From assembly GCF_002286915.1 (NCBI RefSeq), contig NZ_MVOG01000022.1, positions 1-34,943 of the forward strand: a stretch of 34,943 nt of DNA, in the 5' to 3' direction. Of the stretch, positions 8,736-16,255 are shown in pieces. The stretch's first letter is position 1. Each line of letters starts with the position of its first letter. The notes below the pieces were generated by a model that saw nothing but the letters and a program-made list of their open reading frames with translations, was not told the origin of the DNA and searched no databases. The stretch is from Bifidobacterium italicum. GTDB taxonomy: Bacteria; Actinomycetota; Actinomycetes; Actinomycetales; Bifidobacteriaceae. The position numbers and the translations under genes are program-made.

Positions 8736-9557
8736 CTACTGCGCGTCCGGGTCCTCGTCGTCGCCGGGTGCGCCGATCATCAGCTGTTCGACGAGGTGCA
8801 CGGCGAGCAGCAGCAGCGCCGTCATGACGATGATGACGAAGGTCGCCGCGAAGATGAGCGGCGTCTGGAACGAGTTGTAGGCGGCCTGCAGCCAGATCCC
8901 GAGGCCGCGGCGCGCGCCGAGGTATTCGGCGGTCGCGGCCGTCGCGAAGACGTAGGCGGCGGCGACGCGCACGCCGCCGAAGATCTGGCGCGCCGCGACG
9001 CGCAGGTCGACGTGGAACAGCGCCCATGCGCGCGACGCGCCGCAGGTCGTCGCGACGTCGTCGTAGAAGGCGGGCACCGCCTCGAGGCCGCGCATCGTCT
9101 GCACGACGATCGGGAAGAGCGCGAACACGGCGACGATGACGACCTTGCCGACCGGTTCGAAGCCGAACCAGATGAGGAACAGCGGCGCGATCGAGATGAG
9201 CGGCAACGTCTGCGCGGCTGCGAGCAGCGGGAACAGAGCCGCGTACGCCGTGCGCGAGCAGTGGATGCCGACGCCGAGCAGCACGCCGACAAGACAGGCG
9301 ATCAGGAAGCCGCACACGCCCTCGGCGAAGGTGACGAGCGTCGCCGGCCACAGCGTCGGCCACGCCTGGACCGTCGCGACGACGATCTGGCTCGGCGACG
9401 CGATCACCGTGACCGGGGGATGGGCGGCGTCGACCCAGATCTGCCAGAGCGCGAGGATCGCCACCACGACGGCCGCCGTCGGCCAGTGGCGGCGCAGCGC
9501 GCGCGAGGTTGGGGAGCCGTGTCGGACGGGGTCATGCAGACGACCGCAGGAGGTCAT
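8736..9557 (-). CDS. ABC transporter permease (ThiX/SsuC-like)
   Basis: Inner-membrane permease of 273 residues in the BPD_transp_1 family, with about six hydrophobic segments. The coupling-helix region that contacts the ATPase reads VATTCGASRAWALFHVDL, where the usual signature is A..lGAs....f..v.lP. I chose the ATG at 9557 (MTSCGRLHDP) because AAGG lies about seven bases upstream and the longer frame to 9665 would begin in low-quality sequence without a ribosome-binding site. It pairs with the binding protein downstream. The ATPase needed to power it is not in this window, so it must borrow one from elsewhere. A 17-bp palindrome at 9661-9677 lies about 100 bases upstream. Confidence 0.88.
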   Translation of the reverse strand: MTSCGRLHDPVRHGSPTSRALRRHWPTAAVVVAILALWQIWVDAAHPPVTVIASPSQIVVATVQAWPTLWPATLVTFAEGVCGFLIACLVGVLLGVGIHCSRTAYAALFPLLAAAQTLPLISIAPLFLIWFGFEPVGKVVIVAVFALFPIVVQTMRGLEAVPAFYDDVATTCGASRAWALFHVDLRVAARQIFGGVRVAAAYVFATAATAEYLGARRGLGIWLQAAYNSFQTPLIFAATFVIIVMTALLLLAVHLVEQLMIGAPGDDEDPDAQ

Positions 9558-9660
9558 GTGCACCTTGCTTTCTGCGCGCCGTGCGCGCTGGAAGGCCGCC
9601 GGCTTGCTGTGGCAAGGTGAGGAGTCCACCGCCGCACGACCAGAAAAGGTAGTAGGGATC

Positions 9661-9677
9661 GTCACATGTCATGTGAC
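9661..9677. promoter_or_regulatory. Perfect 8-bp inverted repeat with 1-base centre: candidate operator
   Basis: GTCACATG-T-CATGTGAC. It lies in the divergent region between the permease gene (minus) and cscR (plus). On the minus strand a TACACT box (9692-9687) sits just upstream, so the palindrome would cover the start-point region of the transporter operon. It is unlike the cscB operators, so a different regulator is implied. Confidence 0.5.
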
Positions 9678-9801
9678 AGATGATTCAGTGTAGTCCACGG
9701 TGTGGGCATCGGCTCCGGACACGCGCCTCCGCGCCGCCGGTCCGGCGTCGCGTCGCGGCGGGAATTATCCGCGTCGCAATTATCGTGGAGGTATGACGAC
9801 G

Positions 9802-10842
9802 ATGAAGCAGATCGCACAGCGCGTCGGGGTCTCGGTCTCCACGGTCTCGCTCGTGCTCAACGGCAGGGACGGCGGCCGCGTCAAGCCGCGGATCGCGCAA
9901 CGCGTGCGCGAGGCGGCCGACGAGATGGGCTACCAGCCGAACGCGCTCGCGCGCTCGCTACGCACGAGCCGCACGAATATCGTCGGCTTCATCAGCGTCG
10001 AGGTCGCGACGACCCCGTACGCGGGTGGCATGATCCAGGGCGCGCAGGACGCGCTCAGCGCGCTCGGCTACGTGCTGCTCACCGTCAACGGCGACGACGC
10101 GCAGGCGATCGACGACGAGGTCGGCGCGCTCAGGCGCTATGGCGTCGACGGCTTCCTCTATTCGGCGATGTCGAACCGCGTCGTCGACGTGCCGAAATCG
10201 CTGCGGCGATTCCCGCTCGTGCTCGTCGACGCGACTGACGCCGAAGGGCGCCTCGCGTCGATCGAGCCTGACGAGACGCGCATCGGCTACGACGCTACGA
10301 CGCGGCTCATCGAGGCCGGCTGCCGGCGTATTGCCTACATCGGCTGCACCGAGCCGATGGTCGCGCAGGACGGACGGCTCGAAGGCTACCGACAGGCGCT
10401 CATCGACCACGGCATCGACGTCGACGAACGGCTGCGCCGCGACGTGCTCAACAACGGGCCCGCGTTGCGCGCCGTCGAGGAACTGTTCGACTCCGAACGG
10501 CCCGATGGCTTCTTCTGCTTCAACGACGCGCGCGCCTGGTACGTCTACGAGGCCGCCGCACGCCGCGGGCTGCGCATCGGCGACGATATTTCGGTCGTCG
10601 GCGTTGACAACCACCGCGTCTTCGCCGAGACACTTGAGCCGCAGCTGACGACAATCGAGCTGCCGCACTACGAGATGGGATACTGGGCCGCGAACCGCCT
10701 CGTCGCGGACATCGAGGGGCGCGCGATCAACGAGGCGGCGTGGCCGCGCACGACGGCCGTCATGCCGCTGCTTGACACGCCGTCGCCGGCGAAGGTGCAC
10801 TGCACGCTCATCGAGAAGGCGTCGGTGCACGCGGCTCGATGA
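9802..10842 (+). CDS. cscR: LacI-family transcriptional regulator of the sucrose genes
   Basis: A 346-residue repressor. The N-terminal helix-turn-helix is MKQIAQRVGVSVSTVSLVLNG (residues 1-21), followed by the hinge PNALARSLRT whose Leu inserts at a central CpG in LacI-family operators. The rest is a periplasmic-binding-protein-like sugar domain. GGAGGT ends nine bases before the ATG at 9802; an in-frame ATG at 9793 directly abuts it and is too close, although annotation pipelines may choose it. The gene lies 324 bases upstream of and parallel to a sucrose-permease-like gene whose promoter carries CG-centred palindromes, so those are its likely targets. Effector sugar inferred as sucrose or a breakdown product. 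A 17-bp direct repeat overlaps its stop codon. Confidence 0.9.
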   Translation: MKQIAQRVGVSVSTVSLVLNGRDGGRVKPRIAQRVREAADEMGYQPNALARSLRTSRTNIVGFISVEVATTPYAGGMIQGAQDALSALGYVLLTVNGDDAQAIDDEVGALRRYGVDGFLYSAMSNRVVDVPKSLRRFPLVLVDATDAEGRLASIEPDETRIGYDATTRLIEAGCRRIAYIGCTEPMVAQDGRLEGYRQALIDHGIDVDERLRRDVLNNGPALRAVEELFDSERPDGFFCFNDARAWYVYEAAARRGLRIGDDISVVGVDNHRVFAETLEPQLTTIELPHYEMGYWAANRLVADIEGRAINEAAWPRTTAVMPLLDTPSPAKVHCTLIEKASVHAAR

Positions 10843-10879
10843 CGGTCGCGGCACGGCGGGCAATGACGGTCGCGGCACG
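10839..10879. repeat. 17-bp direct repeat overlapping the cscR stop codon
   Basis: ATGACGGTCGCGGCACG occurs at 10839-10855 and again at 10863-10879, a period of 24 bases. The first copy contains the TGA stop of cscR. It looks like a small tandem duplication; no function is evident. Confidence 0.6.
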
Positions 10880-10947
10880 CTGAGCGGCGGCGGCTGCGAC
10901 ACGCCGGGGAGGGCGACGTCGGTGCAGTGTCGATGTCGTTAAAACAC

Positions 10948-10961
10948 GTCAAACGATTGAC
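10948..10961. promoter_or_regulatory. LacI-type operator O1 upstream of cscB
   Basis: GTCAAACGATTGAC, a 14-bp palindrome with central CG and one mismatched pair. It is identical to operator O3. Its centre is 55 and 69 bases upstream of the centres of O2 and O3, a distance at which DNA looping by a tetrameric repressor would be possible. The 324-base gap 10843-11166 holds this site, the O2/O3 pair, a promoter and a leader hairpin, but no gene. Confidence 0.75.
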
Positions 10962-10999
10962 CTTATGCGCTTCAGTAATTGTGGGTACTTCGTGAAGGA

Positions 11000-11033
11000 T
11001 TCGTCAATCGTTTGACGTCAAACGATTGACGAA
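11000..11033. promoter_or_regulatory. Perfect 34-bp palindrome: abutting operators O2 and O3 over the cscB promoter
   Basis: The left half is TTCGTCAATCGTTTGAC and the right half is its exact reverse complement. It is made of two 14-bp CG-centred operators placed back to back (11003-11016 and 11017-11030) plus three flanking pairs each side. It covers the -35 box and most of the -10/-35 spacer of the cscB promoter, so bound repressor would block RNA polymerase. Confidence 0.85.
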
Positions 11034-11040
11034 CTATGCT
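11012..11040 (+). promoter_or_regulatory. cscB promoter
   Basis: A -35 box TTGACG (11012-11017; 5 of 6 consensus) and a -10 box TATGCT (11035-11040; 4 of 6) are separated by exactly 17 bases. Transcription should start near 11047, giving a leader of about 120 bases. The -35 box is embedded in the O2/O3 palindrome. Confidence 0.75.
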
Positions 11041-11095
11041 GAAGGGCATCGGGACATCGCGAACGACGCAGTCGACGGGAGGGATGTTCCACACG

Positions 11096-11115
11096 CCCGC
11101 TCCGTACGGGGCGGG
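11096..11115 (+). other. Hairpin in the cscB leader
   Basis: CCCGCTCCG pairs with CGGGGCGGG around a TA centre (one G-T pair). It lies about 50 bases after the predicted start point and 50 bases before the cscB start, without a following T tract. It could stabilise the mRNA or attenuate transcription. Confidence 0.4.
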
Positions 11116-11166
11116 TCAGATCAGTCATGCATCCGGCTTTCCCAAACCCTGACAACGAGGTTCATC

Positions 11167-12498
11167 ATGGCAACATCAACAACCGCGAAGGTGTGGAGGA
11201 ACCCCTCCTATCTGCAAAGCTCGACCGGCATCTTCCTGTTCTTCTGCTCGTGGGGGATCTGGTGGTCGTTCTTCCAGCGCTGGCTCAACTCGATGGGACT
11301 CAACGGCGCCGAGGTCGGCACGATCTACTCGATCAACTCGCTCGCCACGCTCGTGCTCATGTTCTGCTACGGGCTCATCCAGGACAATCTTGGCCTCAAG
11401 CGCAGGCTCGTCCTCGTCATCTCGGTCATCGCCGCGCTCGTCGGCCCATTCGTGCAGTTCATCTACGCGCCGCTGATGAGGACGAACATGATGGCGGCCG
11501 CGTTCATCGGCTCGATCGTGCTGTCGGCGGGCTTCATGGCCGGCTGCTCGCTCATCGAGGCCGTGACCGAACGTTACAGCCGCCGCTTCGGCTTCGAGTA
11601 TGGCCAGTCGCGCGCCTGGGGCTCCTTCGGCTACGCGATCGTCGCGCTCGTCGCCGGCTTCGTGTTCAACATCAACCCGATGATCAACTTCTGGATCGGC
11701 TCCGCATTCGGCCTCGGCATGCTCATCGTGTACCTGACGTGGTACCCGGCCGAGCAGCGCGAGGCGCTCAAGGAGGCCGCCGACCCGGAGGCCGCCCCGT
11801 CGAACCCGACGCTCAAGGAGATGGCGAAGGTCCTCAAAATGCCGGCGCTGTGGGTGCTCATCGTCTTCATGCTGCTGACGAACACGTTCTACACGGTCTT
11901 CGACCAGCAGATGTTCCCGACCTACTACGCGTCGCTGTTCCCGAGCGAGGCGACCGGCAACGCCGTCTACGGCACGCTCAACTCGGTGCAGGTGTTCTGC
12001 GAGTCGGCGATGATGGGCGTCGTGCCGATCATCATGCGCAAGATCGGCGTGCGCAACGCGCTGCTGCTCGGCTCGACCGTCATGTTCCTGCGCATCGGCC
12101 TGTGCGGCATCTTCCACGATCCGGTCGCGATCTCGATCGTCAAGATGTTCCACGCGATCGAAGTGCCGCTGTTCTGCCTGCCGGCCTTCCGCTACTTCAC
12201 GCTCCACTTCAACCCGAAGCTCTCGGCGACGCTGTACATGGTCGGCTTCCAGATCGCTTCGCAGATCGGCCAGGTCGTCTTCTCGACGCCGCTCGGCATG
12301 CTGCACGACCGCATAGGCGACCGCGCGACGTTCCTGACGATCTCCGGCATCGTCCTCGCCGCGACGATCTACGGTTTCTTCGTCATCAAGCGCGACGACG
12401 AGCAGGTCGACGGCGACCCGTTCATCCGCGACGGCGGAAGGACACCGTCGCTCGCCCAGGACGAGGCGATCCTGTCCGCGGATTCCGAGGACATGTGA
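11167..12498 (+). CDS. cscB: Sucrose (oligosaccharide):H+ symporter, MFS LacY/CscB family
   Basis: Twelve-helix permease of 443 residues from the oligosaccharide:H+ symporter family. Conserved elements include FFQRWL...GLNGAEVGTIYSINSLA at the N-terminus, FEYGQSRAWGSFGYAI (counterpart of the LacY helix-V segment with its key Arg), and FHAIEVPLFCLPAFRYF, which keeps the His and Glu of the LacY proton-translocation network. A cytoplasmic linker lies near residues 195-225 and an acidic tail follows the last helix. I chose the ATG at 11167, which has GAGG six bases upstream; the frame is open back to 11026, inside the operator region. Encoded with a GH32 enzyme and a LacI regulator, it most likely imports sucrose. 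Confidence 0.92.
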   Translation: MATSTTAKVWRNPSYLQSSTGIFLFFCSWGIWWSFFQRWLNSMGLNGAEVGTIYSINSLATLVLMFCYGLIQDNLGLKRRLVLVISVIAALVGPFVQFIYAPLMRTNMMAAAFIGSIVLSAGFMAGCSLIEAVTERYSRRFGFEYGQSRAWGSFGYAIVALVAGFVFNINPMINFWIGSAFGLGMLIVYLTWYPAEQREALKEAADPEAAPSNPTLKEMAKVLKMPALWVLIVFMLLTNTFYTVFDQQMFPTYYASLFPSEATGNAVYGTLNSVQVFCESAMMGVVPIIMRKIGVRNALLLGSTVMFLRIGLCGIFHDPVAISIVKMFHAIEVPLFCLPAFRYFTLHFNPKLSATLYMVGFQIASQIGQVVFSTPLGMLHDRIGDRATFLTISGIVLAATIYGFFVIKRDDEQVDGDPFIRDGGRTPSLAQDEAILSADSEDM

Positions 12499-12542
12499 TT
12501 CCGCCTTCCCCCGAGCCCGCACAGCCCGACCATCACCGATCG

Positions 12543-12567
12543 ACGGTGCGCCCCGGCGGCGCACCGT
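12543..12567 (+). other. Intercistronic hairpin between cscB and cscA
   Basis: ACGGTGCGCC pairs perfectly with GGCGCACCGT around a 5-base loop (10-bp stem, 12543-12552 with 12558-12567). No T tract follows and the cscA ribosome-binding site starts 11 bases later. It is a candidate for differential expression of permease and hydrolase through processing or partial termination. Confidence 0.55.
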
Positions 12568-12590
12568 CCGCAAGACAAGAAAGGACCGTC

Positions 12591-14183
12591 ATGACCTCCG
12601 CAACCTTCACGCCGCAGACCAACCCCACCTCCGATCCGAGCGTCGAGCCGGTGCTCACGCCGATCGCCGACCACGCCGAGCAGCTCAGGCTCGCCGAAGC
12701 CGGAGTCGCCGCGCTCGCCGCGACGCGCGACGACCGCTGGTACCCGAAGTTCCACATCGCCTCGAGCGGCGGCTGGATCAACGACCCGAACGGCCTGTGC
12801 CGCTACGACGGACGCTGGCATGTGTTCTACCAGCTGCACCCCTACGGCACGCAGTGGGGTCCGATGCACTGGGGTCACGTCTCCTCGCCGGACATGCTGC
12901 ACTGGCGCCGCGAGCCGATCGCCTTCGCGCCGAGCCTCGAACAGGAACGCCACGGCGTCTTCTCCGGCTCGGCCGTCATCGGCGACGACGGCAAACCGTG
13001 GATCTACTACACCGGCCACCGCTGGGCCAACGGCAAGGACAACACCGGCGGCGACTGGCAGGTGCAGATGCTCGCCAGGCCGGACGGCGACGACATGACG
13101 ACGTTCACGAAGCAGGGCATGATCATCGACTGCCCGACCGACGAGGTCGACCACCACTTCCGCGACCCGAAGGTGTGGAAGACCGGGGACGTCTGGTACA
13201 TGACCTTCGGCGTCTCGTCGAAGGAGCGCCGCGGCCAGATGTGGCTGTACACCTCCGACGACATGACGCACTGGAGCTTCGAGCGCGTGCTGTTCGAGCA
13301 TCCCGACCCGGACGTCTTCATGCTCGAATGCCCCGACTTCTTCCCGATCCGTGACGCCGAAGGCAACGAGAAATGGGTCATCGGCTTCTCGGCGATGGGC
13401 GCGAAGCCGTCCGGCTTCATGAACCGCAACGTCAACAACGCCGGTTACATCATCGGCACCTGGCGGCCGGGTGGGGCCTTCGAGCCCGAGACCGAGTTCC
13501 GTCTGTGGGACGAAGGGCACAACTTCTACGCGCCGCAGTCCTTCCACGCCGACGGGCGGCAGATCATGTTCGGCTGGATGAGCCCCTTCGTCGCGCCGAT
13601 CCCGATGGAGAAGGACGGCTGGTGCGGCAACCTCACATTGCCGCGCGAGATCACGATGGACGCCGACGGCGACCTCGTCACCGCGCCGGTCGGCGAGATG
13701 CGCGGATTGCGCACAGGCACGATCGGCCTCGGCGCGCTCGACCTGGGCGTCAACGAAAGCGCGACGGTCGTCGAGGACGACGGCGGCGCCGTCGAGATCG
13801 AGATGAGCATCGACCTGACGCGCACCGACGCCGAACGCGCCGGCCTGCACGTGCATATGACCGGCGACGGCCACTACACGGCGATCGTCTTCGACGCGCA
13901 GATCGGCGGCGTCGTCATCGACCGCCAGAACGCCGCCAACGGCGACCGCGGCTACCGCGTCGCGCCGCTGTCCGAGGCCGAGCTCGCCTCCGGCACGCTC
14001 GACCTGCGCGTCTTCGTCGACCGCGGCTGCGTCGAGGTCTACGTCAACGGCGGCAAGCACGCGATGAGCTCGTATTCGTTCCCGTCCGAAGGCCCCCGCG
14101 CGATCGGGCTCGTCAGCGAATCCGGTGCGGCGCACCTGCACGACCTGACGATGCACACGCTCGCGTCGATCGGACTCGAGTGA
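12591..14183 (+). CDS. cscA: Beta-fructofuranosidase (GH32, intracellular)
   Basis: Retaining glycosidase that hydrolyses sucrose, and possibly short fructo-oligosaccharides, to fructose and glucose. It has 530 residues and no signal peptide, consistent with action on sugar imported by the neighbouring permease. The N-terminal five-bladed propeller carries the catalytic nucleophile in WINDPNG (D65), the transition-state Asp in FRDP (D192) and the acid/base in EC (E246). A C-terminal beta-sandwich (about 370-530) ends in the GH32 pattern FVDRGCVEVYVNGG. The ATG is preceded by AGAAAGGA. As there is no PTS gene, unphosphorylated sucrose is the expected substrate rather than sucrose-6-phosphate. 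Confidence 0.94.
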   Translation: MTSATFTPQTNPTSDPSVEPVLTPIADHAEQLRLAEAGVAALAATRDDRWYPKFHIASSGGWINDPNGLCRYDGRWHVFYQLHPYGTQWGPMHWGHVSSPDMLHWRREPIAFAPSLEQERHGVFSGSAVIGDDGKPWIYYTGHRWANGKDNTGGDWQVQMLARPDGDDMTTFTKQGMIIDCPTDEVDHHFRDPKVWKTGDVWYMTFGVSSKERRGQMWLYTSDDMTHWSFERVLFEHPDPDVFMLECPDFFPIRDAEGNEKWVIGFSAMGAKPSGFMNRNVNNAGYIIGTWRPGGAFEPETEFRLWDEGHNFYAPQSFHADGRQIMFGWMSPFVAPIPMEKDGWCGNLTLPREITMDADGDLVTAPVGEMRGLRTGTIGLGALDLGVNESATVVEDDGGAVEIEMSIDLTRTDAERAGLHVHMTGDGHYTAIVFDAQIGGVVIDRQNAANGDRGYRVAPLSEAELASGTLDLRVFVDRGCVEVYVNGGKHAMSSYSFPSEGPRAIGLVSESGAAHLHDLTMHTLASIGLE

Positions 14184-14217
14184 GGTCCACGGCGTGCACG
14201 ATCCAGGTGCATGCCGA

Positions 14218-14265
14218 ACACGGGGCCCCGGACACGACCGAACGGTCGTGTCCGGGGCCCCGTGT
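14218..14265. terminator. 22-bp perfect hairpin, probable bidirectional terminator
   Basis: Bases 14218-14239 pair without mismatch with 14244-14265 around the tetraloop GAAC. It sits 35 bases after the cscA stop and 18 bases from the stop of the convergent thiamin-binding gene, so it can end both transcripts. There is no long T tract on either side, as is common for GC-rich terminators. Confidence 0.8.
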
Positions 14266-14282
14266 CTGCGTCCGCCGCGCGC

Positions 14283-14663
14283 TCAGCGGTCCTGGCCGGT
14301 CGCGATGATCTCGTCGACGAGCGCCGGCTTTTCGGCCATCTGTCCGCTGAAGCCGGGACGGATGTCGAGCTTGAGGCTCACGCCGGTGCGGTAGCCCTGG
14401 GCGGCGAGCTTCATCGTCGCGTCGCGCACGACACGCAGCACGTCGTCGAGGTCGCCCTCGATGTTCGTGAACATCGCGTTCGTCTCGTTCGGCAGCCCCG
14501 AATCGCGGATGACGGCGACGGCCTGCGCGACGTATTCGCTCAGTTCGGCGCCGACGCCGCTCGGCGCGATCGCGACGGCGGCGACGGTGTTGATGACCGG
14601 CCTGCCGTCCTCGTTGGTCGGCACCTGCTGGCGGACGGCGTTGCGGTCCGGCGTCTGTGACAT
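14283..14663 (-). CDS. MTH1187/YkoF-type thiamin-binding protein (DUF77)
   Basis: A 126-residue protein. Its core, from VAAVAIAPSG through FTNIEGDLDDVLRVV to VSLKLDIRPG, matches the ferredoxin-like family PF01910, members of which bind thiamin or its pyrimidine. About 25 extra residues precede the core. The ATG has AGGAGG seven bases upstream. It is the third gene of the riboswitch-led operon thiM-thiED, 47 bases after thiED, which supports a thiamin-related role, perhaps sequestering thiamin or a precursor. Biochemical function is not firmly known for the family. Confidence 0.85.
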   Translation of the reverse strand: MSQTPDRNAVRQQVPTNEDGRPVINTVAAVAIAPSGVGAELSEYVAQAVAVIRDSGLPNETNAMFTNIEGDLDDVLRVVRDATMKLAAQGYRTGVSLKLDIRPGFSGQMAEKPALVDEIIATGQDR

Positions 14664-14710
14664 GGCTGTTCCTCCTGTCGGTGTGGTCGAAGTGTCGGCG
14701 GTCGCCGCGC

Positions 14711-16255
14711 TCAGTGGCGCGCCCAGCCGTGGTCCATCGGGCCGGAGCCGGCGCCGAGATCGAGCTGAGCGCGCAGCGCGCCGCCCAGATACGCCTTCGC
14801 GTTCGCGACGGCGTCGCCGAGCGTGTCGCCGAGCGCGAGCCTTGAGGCGATCGCCGACGACAACGTGCAGCCGGTGCCGTGCGTGTTCGTGTTCGCGATG
14901 CGTTCGCCCTCGAACCAGCGCACGTCGCCGCCGGGCCAGGCGAGCACGTCGCTCGCGTCGTTCGTGCCGTGGCCGCCCTTGACGAGCGCCGCGCAGCCGT
15001 AGCGTTCGGCGAGCGTGCGCGCGGCGCGCTCCATCGCCTCACGGCCGTCGATCGTCTCGCCGACGAGCGTGGACGCCTCCGGGATGTTCGGCGTGATGAC
15101 CTCGGCGAGCGGGAACAGCTCGCGCGTCATCGTGACGACCGATTCGTCGTCGGAGAGCTCCGAGCCGCTCGTCGCGACCATGACCGGGTCGACGACGACG
15201 TGCTTCGCGCCGTGCGCACGCAGCCTCGCGGCGACCGTCTCGATCGCCTCGCGACCGACGACGACGCCGATTTTGACGGCCGCCGGGCGGATGTCGTCGA
15301 AGACCGAGTCGATCTGCGAGGCGATGAGCGCCGCGTCGACCGACGCGATCTCCTGCACGCCGGTCGTGTTCTGCGCGGTGATGCCGGCGATGACGCATTC
15401 GCCGTAGACGTCGTTGGCGAGCATCGTCTTGAGGTCGGCGGCGATGCCGGCGCCGCCGGACGAATCGGTCGTCGCGACCGTGAGCACGGCCGGCAGGCTC
15501 GTCGGCGTGCCGACCGTCTCCTCGTAGCCGTGGCGCGCGTCGCCGCGCACGCCCGTCCACGCGTCGACGAGCCGCTGCGTGGCGATCTCCGGATCGTCGG
15601 CCGCGGCGATCGCGGAGACGACGAACCAGCCGTCGGCGTAGGTGTCGGCGAGCATCGGCACGTCCTCGACGTGCACGCCGCCGCCGACGACGAGCGGATA
15701 GAGGCTCGCGTCGCACAACGCGTTGATCTGCCCGGCGTCGAGCGTTTTGGCGTTGCCGGCGACGCCCGCCTCGGGCTTCGTCGCCGTCATGTGCAGCGGG
15801 CCCGCGCCGATGTAGTCGATCGTGCCGGCCGGCAGCGCGTTCGCGGCCTCGACCTGCCCGGGCGTGTTCGCCGACAGGCCGACGATCGCGTCGTTGCCGA
15901 GCAGCCGTCGCGCCTCCTCGGGGGAGAGGTCATCCTGGCCGATGTGGACGCCGTCGACCTTGATGCCGCAGTGGCGAGCCTCGATCGCCGCGTCGACTCG
16001 GTCGTCAATGACGAAGGCGACGCGGTCGTCGAGATGGTGGCCGCGGATCTCCTCGGCGATGTCGGCGGCCATCGACACGATGTCGCGGACATCGCCGTGC
16101 TTCGCGCGCAGCTGGATGAAGCTCGCGCCGCCGTCGAGCGCCTTCGAGACGACGTCGAGGAGCGTGCGCCCCTTGCAGTCGTCGGGACCGACGACGAAGT
16201 AGAACCGCAGATCGAAGGACCTGCGCATGGACGGATACGGGAATACAGCGGTCAT
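14711..16255 (-). CDS. thiED: Bifunctional thiamin-phosphate synthase / HMP-phosphate kinase (ThiE-ThiD fusion)
   Basis: A 514-residue fusion. Residues about 10-220 form ThiE, which joins HMP-PP and thiazole phosphate to thiamin phosphate: FVVGPDD...GASFIQLRAK, FVIDDRVDAA, GVHIGQDDL, GPLHMTATKP and VVGGGV. Residues about 240-514 form ThiD, which phosphorylates HMP and HMP-P: TTDSSGGAGIAADLKT, VVDPVMVATSG, TPNIPEASTL, LVKGGHG and NTHGTGCTLSSAIAS. The start at 16255 overlaps the thiM stop by four bases (ATGA) and has GGAGG seven bases upstream. Fusion of the kinase and the coupling enzyme would channel HMP-PP. The de novo enzymes ThiC and ThiG are absent from this window, so the operon reads as salvage. 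Confidence 0.95.
   Translation of the reverse strand: MTAVFPYPSMRRSFDLRFYFVVGPDDCKGRTLLDVVSKALDGGASFIQLRAKHGDVRDIVSMAADIAEEIRGHHLDDRVAFVIDDRVDAAIEARHCGIKVDGVHIGQDDLSPEEARRLLGNDAIVGLSANTPGQVEAANALPAGTIDYIGAGPLHMTATKPEAGVAGNAKTLDAGQINALCDASLYPLVVGGGVHVEDVPMLADTYADGWFVVSAIAAADDPEIATQRLVDAWTGVRGDARHGYEETVGTPTSLPAVLTVATTDSSGGAGIAADLKTMLANDVYGECVIAGITAQNTTGVQEIASVDAALIASQIDSVFDDIRPAAVKIGVVVGREAIETVAARLRAHGAKHVVVDPVMVATSGSELSDDESVVTMTRELFPLAEVITPNIPEASTLVGETIDGREAMERAARTLAERYGCAALVKGGHGTNDASDVLAWPGGDVRWFEGERIANTNTHGTGCTLSSAIASRLALGDTLGDAVANAKAYLGGALRAQLDLGAGSGPMDHGWARH

Noticed and set aside
9574..9588. GCGCGC-CGT-GCGCGC inverted repeat near the permease start
   Set aside because: Short alternating GC repeats arise often in this sequence; the element lacks other support as a regulatory hairpin.
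9558..9665. Longer permease start at 9665
   Set aside because: The extra 36 residues are hydrophilic, have no ribosome-binding site and would include the candidate operator in coding sequence.
9558..9800. TPP or other riboswitch upstream of the ThiY-like transporter
   Set aside because: I looked on both strands for THI-box elements (CTGAGA, ACCYTTGAACCTG, CGTAGGGA) and found none.
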